DNA of 64,000 nucleotides from Agaricus subrufescens (lineage: Eukaryota > Basidiomycota > Agaricomycetes > Agaricales > Agaricaceae): contig CM057066.1 of NCBI GenBank assembly GCA_029945375.1, positions 930,001 to 994,000 on the forward strand, written 5' to 3'. Shown piece by piece: positions 59,497 through 64,000 of the stretch (position 1 is its first letter; every line of letters begins with the position of its first letter). A program made the position numbers and the translations under genes. A model generated the notes under the pieces. That model had not been told where the DNA came from. It saw only the letters and a program-made list of their open reading frames with translations, and searched no databases.

Positions 59497-60470
59497 TTAA
59501 TCATAAAAAACCAAAGCTCGCAACTCGATCGATTCTCGGAACGGAGCGTCTTCAGGAGTTGTCGGGTCTTGGAATCCTGTGTGTGGGGTAAATACCGCAA
59601 TGCTGCCATCCTGTACTGAATCAAAACTAGTAGGGATGTATTAGTACTTCATCAGACGAGTTATAGTACAAGGAATGAAGCAGACCATTTGATCAATACT
59701 GTCTCGTCCGGTGTCATCCCGCGCTGATATTTCCACCGATGGTTTGGGTTATGCTTCACTGACATTGTCTCTCCTACGTAAGTCGGAAAATGAAGATCCA
59801 CAGGGAAAACATCATTTTCCGCATTGACACTCCTATAATCACAGAGTGCCAGTGGCCAGTCAACCGCTGGATTTCCGATAGGTCTCCAAAGATTGATAAT
59901 TTGGAAGCGGTGCTTCAGAAGAGCATCAGCGTCTTCAGGAACGTGGCGTCGGACGCGAGTGATAGAAGCGCCCTTCGTTTGATCTACGTGTGCCAACGCC
60001 ACTGGTTGTCGACGGGTAATGGTCGATTCCTTCTCTTCTGGACGACGTAGGCGATGAGCTATTAATCTGGAATCAGCATCGAATAAGATGATAACAGACA
60101 ACTCGGTACACTTACTGTGATCGAAGAGAACAATACGCGACGCGCCAGTGACCTCTTTTATGAGCTCAATACTTTCCGCATAGTAGTCATTCTTGACTTT
60201 GTTCTCATCTTGAAAGTCACTGGGGGCGAGTTTGGTGGGTCGCTTATGAAACTGGAATCCGGCGGTATCCAGAGTGTATAGGTTCTCCTTGCCACGAATG
60301 TTCTCGATGAGCACGCCTTCATGGCTCTTCTGCTCATAGTTCTTCTCTATCTCCCCAGTCACTGGATCAGCAACGGTTTTCGAGCTAGCCCGGGAGCCAT
60401 CCTTTGGCGGCTGCGAGTATACAATCTTCGCGGCGACGGTGTTTTCGGTGGTAGTAAGAGTAGTAGACAT
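59497..60470 (-). CDS. CmcJ/GA4-desaturase-like (AsaB family) protein
   Basis: Member of the fungal CmcJ/NvfI-like family, related to iron/2-oxoglutarate-type oxygenases or hydroxylases and often found near secondary-metabolite genes. The start at 60470 gives MSTTLTTTENTVAAKIVYSQ, then IENIRGKENLYTLDTAGFQF and SIELIKEVTGASRIVLFDH. After an intron: RRRPEEKESTITRRQPVALA, HVDQTKGASITRVRRHVPED, FQIINLWRPIGNPAVDWPLA and LCDYRSVNAENDVFPVDLHF. Further on are HNPNHRWKYQRGMTPDETVL and IKW. The last exon (FDSVQDGSIAVFTPHTGFQD and AFRESIELRALVFYD) ends TAA 59499-59497. HVDQ, the arginine-rich NLWRP segment and the final HTGFxDP...RESIExRALVF block are family hallmarks. Intact. It lies 572 bp from the P450 gene on the same strand. 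The substrate is unknown. Confidence 0.85.
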
Positions 60471-61041
60471 TATAGTGACAAGTTCTTATTCGAATCCATC
60501 CATTTACGCCTGCTTATATACCGAATATACGAACTCTAAAGCCTGCTGACGGAGCATGATCAAATGTATGAAAGTTTCAATTATGACGAAGGATTGAGTG
60601 CGACGGATTATACAAGGGGTAATCTCCGCAGCGGCCCGACATGCGTGGATGGAATGACCAAGATTTGAAGATACGCAATTCTCGCGTAGGTGTGAGTCAA
60701 TGAGAAACGACGGAATTATCTCAGAGTCAAAGGGTCCAGAATAGCATGAGTCATCAAACTCCACCTAAAGGTGATTTTAAATCTTCGCACAAAGACGCCG
60801 CTCCAAGCCCCACTTAATATTCAATATCCCATAATCTATTTGCATTCTATTTGCATTCATTCCTCTACCCCTTACAAATTAAAAGAACTCCTGTTCATGG
60901 ATTCCACGTATAGGTACCAATTAGATTCTTTGAAAACTTCGGAGAACGAACGTTCGGCCACTAGGAGACAATTAAATATGAAAGGACGGATAACTACAGT
61001 ACAACCCCAAGGATATTTTCAATCATGAATCTTCGTCAACA
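60471..61041. other. Intergenic, CmcJ-like promoter / P450 3' flank
   Basis: 571 bp. A plus-strand frame at 60771-61028 has no family features. The P450 stop lies at its right edge. No repeat seen. Confidence 0.45.
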
Positions 61042-63094
61042 TCAATCTGTCAGACCAGAGTTCCGTATCAAAGCTGCTGCAGCTTCTGAGCGTGGTCTGA
61101 TTAAGGCTTTGAAAGGTTGAGGGAATCTAACACGTCCATGTATGAGATAACGAGCACTCATTGAAATATAGCTCTACTCACTGGAAACTTCCGGCTGCGT
61201 ATTCACCGCTCATTTGGACTGGCTTCCCTTCTTTGTCCAATTCTGTTTGAATGTCATACACTGCGAGCGTAGATGCGACAGTGAGGAACAGTGAGATATC
61301 ACTCATGTGCATTCCAGGACATATTCTTCGCCCAAACCCGAAGGCAGCGACCGACGGATCGCGAACGTCCGGATTTAGCCGGCCGTCCTTTATGAATCTT
61401 TCCGGCATGAAGCGCATCGGATCTTCGTACGCCTCAGGATCATGAAGAATAGCCCTTAAACATACGTCAACCTCTGGAATAAGAATGACACTGACAAAAG
61501 CCATACCAAATACTGCCAACGACGGCTGTTCCCTTCGGGATAAAATAACCATTATATTCATCGTCTTCAGTGGACATGTGTGTGACCCCTTGACATCCAT
61601 AAGATTAAGAATAGAATGGATTTGGACACAGTATGACGAACCTGTGGGCAGAACAGGATGCCATCGAGTAGCTTCCTTGGCTATCGCAGTGATGTATGGC
61701 AACGAGTCTTGATCACCTAACTCTGGCAATCGCTTCCCTTGAAGAACTGAATCAAGCTCTTCTTGTGCCCGTTTTTGAACTTCAGGATACAAGCACATGG
61801 CCAAGATGAAAGACTGAGTGGTCGCAACTGTCTAGGATTATATGAGATGGGCAGATCAAGTAGGCAAGAAATGATGTACAGTATCGGCAGCACCTGAGGT
61901 TCAAACCATCAGCTCAGCAAAACCCAATTGACGGAGTGCCTCACCAAGAAAAGCTGTTCCAGCAACATTCATCGCGACAGTTTCCGCATCTGCTCGCTCT
62001 TTCGTGTTTCCTTCAGGTAATTCTTCAATCAGGGCAGCCGCAACGCTCGGTGGAGCTGTTCCCTTCCTCTAAAGAGTGGATGGTTTAGTATTAGCAAAAA
62101 GGACGACAATGTTAGAGCTCCTTTACCAGGTTTTCCTTTACAATCTCATAGGGCTCTCGTGATACTCGCTCATTGAGTCGTTTATAGAATGCAGCCTTTC
62201 GTTTCCATCCTGCTCCTGGGAACCAACTAGGTATACACTTCATTATAGGAAACATTTCCACCAGAAACTTTCCCGGGATCGAAGCTTCGCCAACACCTTT
62301 CATGACAGTTTCGATCTGTTGGATGTATGGATCATTGTGATCTTGAATCTCGATACCATAGGATATTTCAGTAATCAATGCAGCAAAAAGACTTGGAACA
62401 GTCAGCCTCTATCTCTCGTATGTTCAATCAAGGACTCACTGTCGGGTATGTGATAAAAAGTCTTCAGGAGTGGCAAGTAAGCGCCGTAAGAAAGCTCTCA
62501 CGTGTCTGACTTGAACAGGTAAATACTGTGGCAGTTTCTTCGTGCCAAAGTGGTCATGGAATGCTCTACGATGTCGGCGCCACCAAGCGCCATATGGGAT
62601 GAGGGCGAAATTATAGTCCCATCCGATTCTACAAAAATGGGCAGTAAGTATCTGGTGTTCGTATATTGTCATAGACGCACATACAGGTCCATGAGCATCA
62701 CCAAGTGTGGACGGTCGGAGTAATTGGTCGATCGTTTCTCGAAAATATCGACAGCTCTCTCATGTGACCCGATAAGCAGGAACGACTTCCCCGGCAGCTG
62801 GAAATACACTAAGTCGCCTGTGGTAAACCAACGTATGAAAACATGAGCGGCCCTGACAATTGAAAAGACCAAAACAGTACCATAAGTCTTGAACCACTTG
62901 TCATACACGAGCCACGGCCTCGACGGAGGGGCCTCGAGGATGCTTCCAATAAAAGGATATCTTTTTGGACCAGGCGGAAGCGGTAATCGACGAGGGTTCG
63001 AACGGACGCTCTTGACATACGCACAGAGGAGGCGTAAAACAGCAAGGCCGGCGAGGGAGGTCAGATACGGGTGAGAGGTAGGGATGAGGTCCAT
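61042..63094 (-). CDS. Cytochrome P450 monooxygenase
   Basis: ER-bound heme-thiolate monooxygenase of the large basidiomycete group resembling CYP5144/CYP620-like enzymes; subfamily not assignable by eye. The start at 63094 gives MDLIPTSHPYLTSLAGLAVL (membrane anchor), then the proline-rich hinge RRLPLPPGPKRYPFIGSILE. Next are MLMDL-IGWDYNFALIPYGA, WWRRHRRAFHDHFG (C-helix WxxxR), and SYGIEIQDHNDPYIQ. The I-helix NVAGTAFLGAADTTVATTQS contains a 14-nt micro-exon. Then LYPEVQKRAQEELDSVLQGK, the K-helix IAKEATRWHPVLPTG (ExxR), AILHDPEAYEDPMRFMPERF, and the heme loop FGFGRRICPGMHMSD. After an intron whose donor follows GSF comes a short last exon, FPQPFKALIRPRSEAAAALI, ending at TGA 61044-61042. 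All catalytic motifs are present. One donor region near 61,560-61,500 (after HPVLPTG) was hard to place. Confidence 0.9.
61880..61893 (-). other. 14-nt micro-exon in the P450 I-helix
   Basis: GTGCTGCCGATACT is flanked by a 51-nt upstream intron (donor GTGAGG after TTTCTTG, acceptor CCTCAG) and a downstream intron (donor GTACAT, acceptor CCTAG before ACAGTTGCGACC). Joined, it reads FLG-AADT-TVATTQS, the oxygen-activation motif. Without it the frame and the motif are lost. Confidence 0.8.
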
Positions 63095-64000
63095 TCTCGC
63101 GGCATAGGGTTGAACGAGCCCATGCTTTTTACGTGCCTTCTTCGTTTGTATTCACCAAATCTTCACCAAGAACCCACAACGGGTGCTATATTTCACAATA
63201 TTTTGATACCCGAATGGTCACTATCACGAATTGGGGTTAGATCTGACAGACACAAGTTTCCTGTCCAAGTGATCGGAACTCGAACCGGACATAGCCGGCA
63301 TTATGTTGCCTTCCAAGTATATACCATGCCGGGGCCGATAATCATCTTCAAATACTTATTGGTCAAGTAGACTGAGGATACGAAAGACAGGAACTAGTTG
63401 ATGCATTGGCAAATTGCTTTGCTCCAAGCCGACCAGTAGCTACCCCTGTTGAACAAGTGATGATTAACTCCTGTCTGTTAACTTGAAGGCATTCTTGAAG
63501 CCTTCTCTTTCGCCGGTTCCAAATTCGGTGACACTCGGGCACGCATTTGTTGAATACTTCACGACCAGAATGTATTCACCGGCGGGAGCGGGCCAGCCGC
63601 ACTCCCCTCTCCCCTTGCTACCCGAGTTTTTTTTAGGTCCTTGATACCCCGCAACCACACGGTCAGGTCAACCCTGTACCCCCTCCGCCGCTCACATTCA
63701 ATGTGCCTTTTCACTATTTCCGGTATATGTATACTATAAAACAAGCACTTGAAGCATCGTGCATTTCATGCGGAAACACACCATGAATGAGGAAGATCAG
63801 TGGAAAAAATCTTTGGCGGTGTATGTTTAGTCATTACGTACCCTACAGTAACTAGGGCGCTGGGACCTAGATCTCTCTGATTATCAACTGTCAACGTAAG
63901 AGACCTAGTCGCCCACAGTTTCACCACTTTGCGCTCCTATATGAGGTGTTTAGTCACTGGCAATCGCCTGTATCTGAAATTTTTTGCGGCCTTATTGAAC
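63095..64000. other. P450 promoter and right end of window
   Basis: About 900 bp with no supported gene. Short frames at 63071-63370 (+) and 63464-63744 (-) show no features. There is a pyrimidine/CCCC-rich patch at 63600-63690 and nothing else recognisable. Confidence 0.4.

Noticed and set aside
59497..63094. Idea of a full secondary-metabolite cluster
   Set aside because: No polyketide synthase, NRPS, terpene synthase or pathway regulator is visible nearby; only two tailoring-type genes are adjacent.

Overview
The window looks like nuclear DNA of a filamentous basidiomycete (Agaricomycetes). Genes are split by many short GT-AG introns, mostly 50-65 nt. The families present are typical of mushroom-forming fungi: long unspecific peroxygenase, Hsp70-like ATPases, F-box proteins, Plavaka-type transposases, a DUF6698-like family and orphan seven-helix proteins. 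I cannot name the species. Coordinates of multi-exon genes run from start codon to stop codon and were joined by eye from splice signals and family knowledge.

Bases 1-10,900 are an AT-rich graveyard of mobile elements. It holds a DUF6698-like pseudogene split by a solo LTR with a perfect 5-bp target duplication, an inverted pair of a second LTR family, a decayed Plavaka transposase preceded by a dense field of CTAGCT motifs, a TCTCGA-rich LTR-like block, and a broken tyrosine recombinase.

From 11.2 kb the sequence becomes genic. In order: an Hsp70-like ATPase (-), a secreted unspecific peroxygenase (-), 3.7 kb of decayed sequence with an F-box remnant, a secreted GH88/GH105-type unsaturated glycuronyl hydrolase (-), a mitochondrial dicarboxylate carrier (-), and two tandem paralogous seven-helix membrane proteins (-). 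A CAC...GTG MITE and a gene-poor 3.4 kb follow. Next comes a plus-strand block: MOSC protein 1, an EthD-like dimeric alpha-beta barrel protein, an F-box protein, and MOSC protein 2 (a dispersed duplicate of the first). The rest is on the minus strand: an ABCC-type ABC transporter with a second MITE about 270 bp upstream of its start, a giant BEACH-WD40 protein, profilin, an orphan coiled-coil protein, a CmcJ/GA4-desaturase-like protein and a cytochrome P450.

Functional themes: oxidative and secondary chemistry (peroxygenase, P450, CmcJ-like protein, two MOSC proteins, efflux pump), plant-polysaccharide breakdown (the glycuronyl hydrolase), and housekeeping traffic and actin (BEACH protein beside profilin). 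I see no compact biosynthetic cluster, CRISPR array, rRNA or tRNA. The most unusual signals are an 11-nt micro-exon inside the ABC signature, a 14-nt micro-exon inside the P450 I-helix, a probable GC-AG intron, two CAC-ended MITEs close to genes, the LTR caught inside a coding exon, and the two seven-helix paralogues of unknown role.
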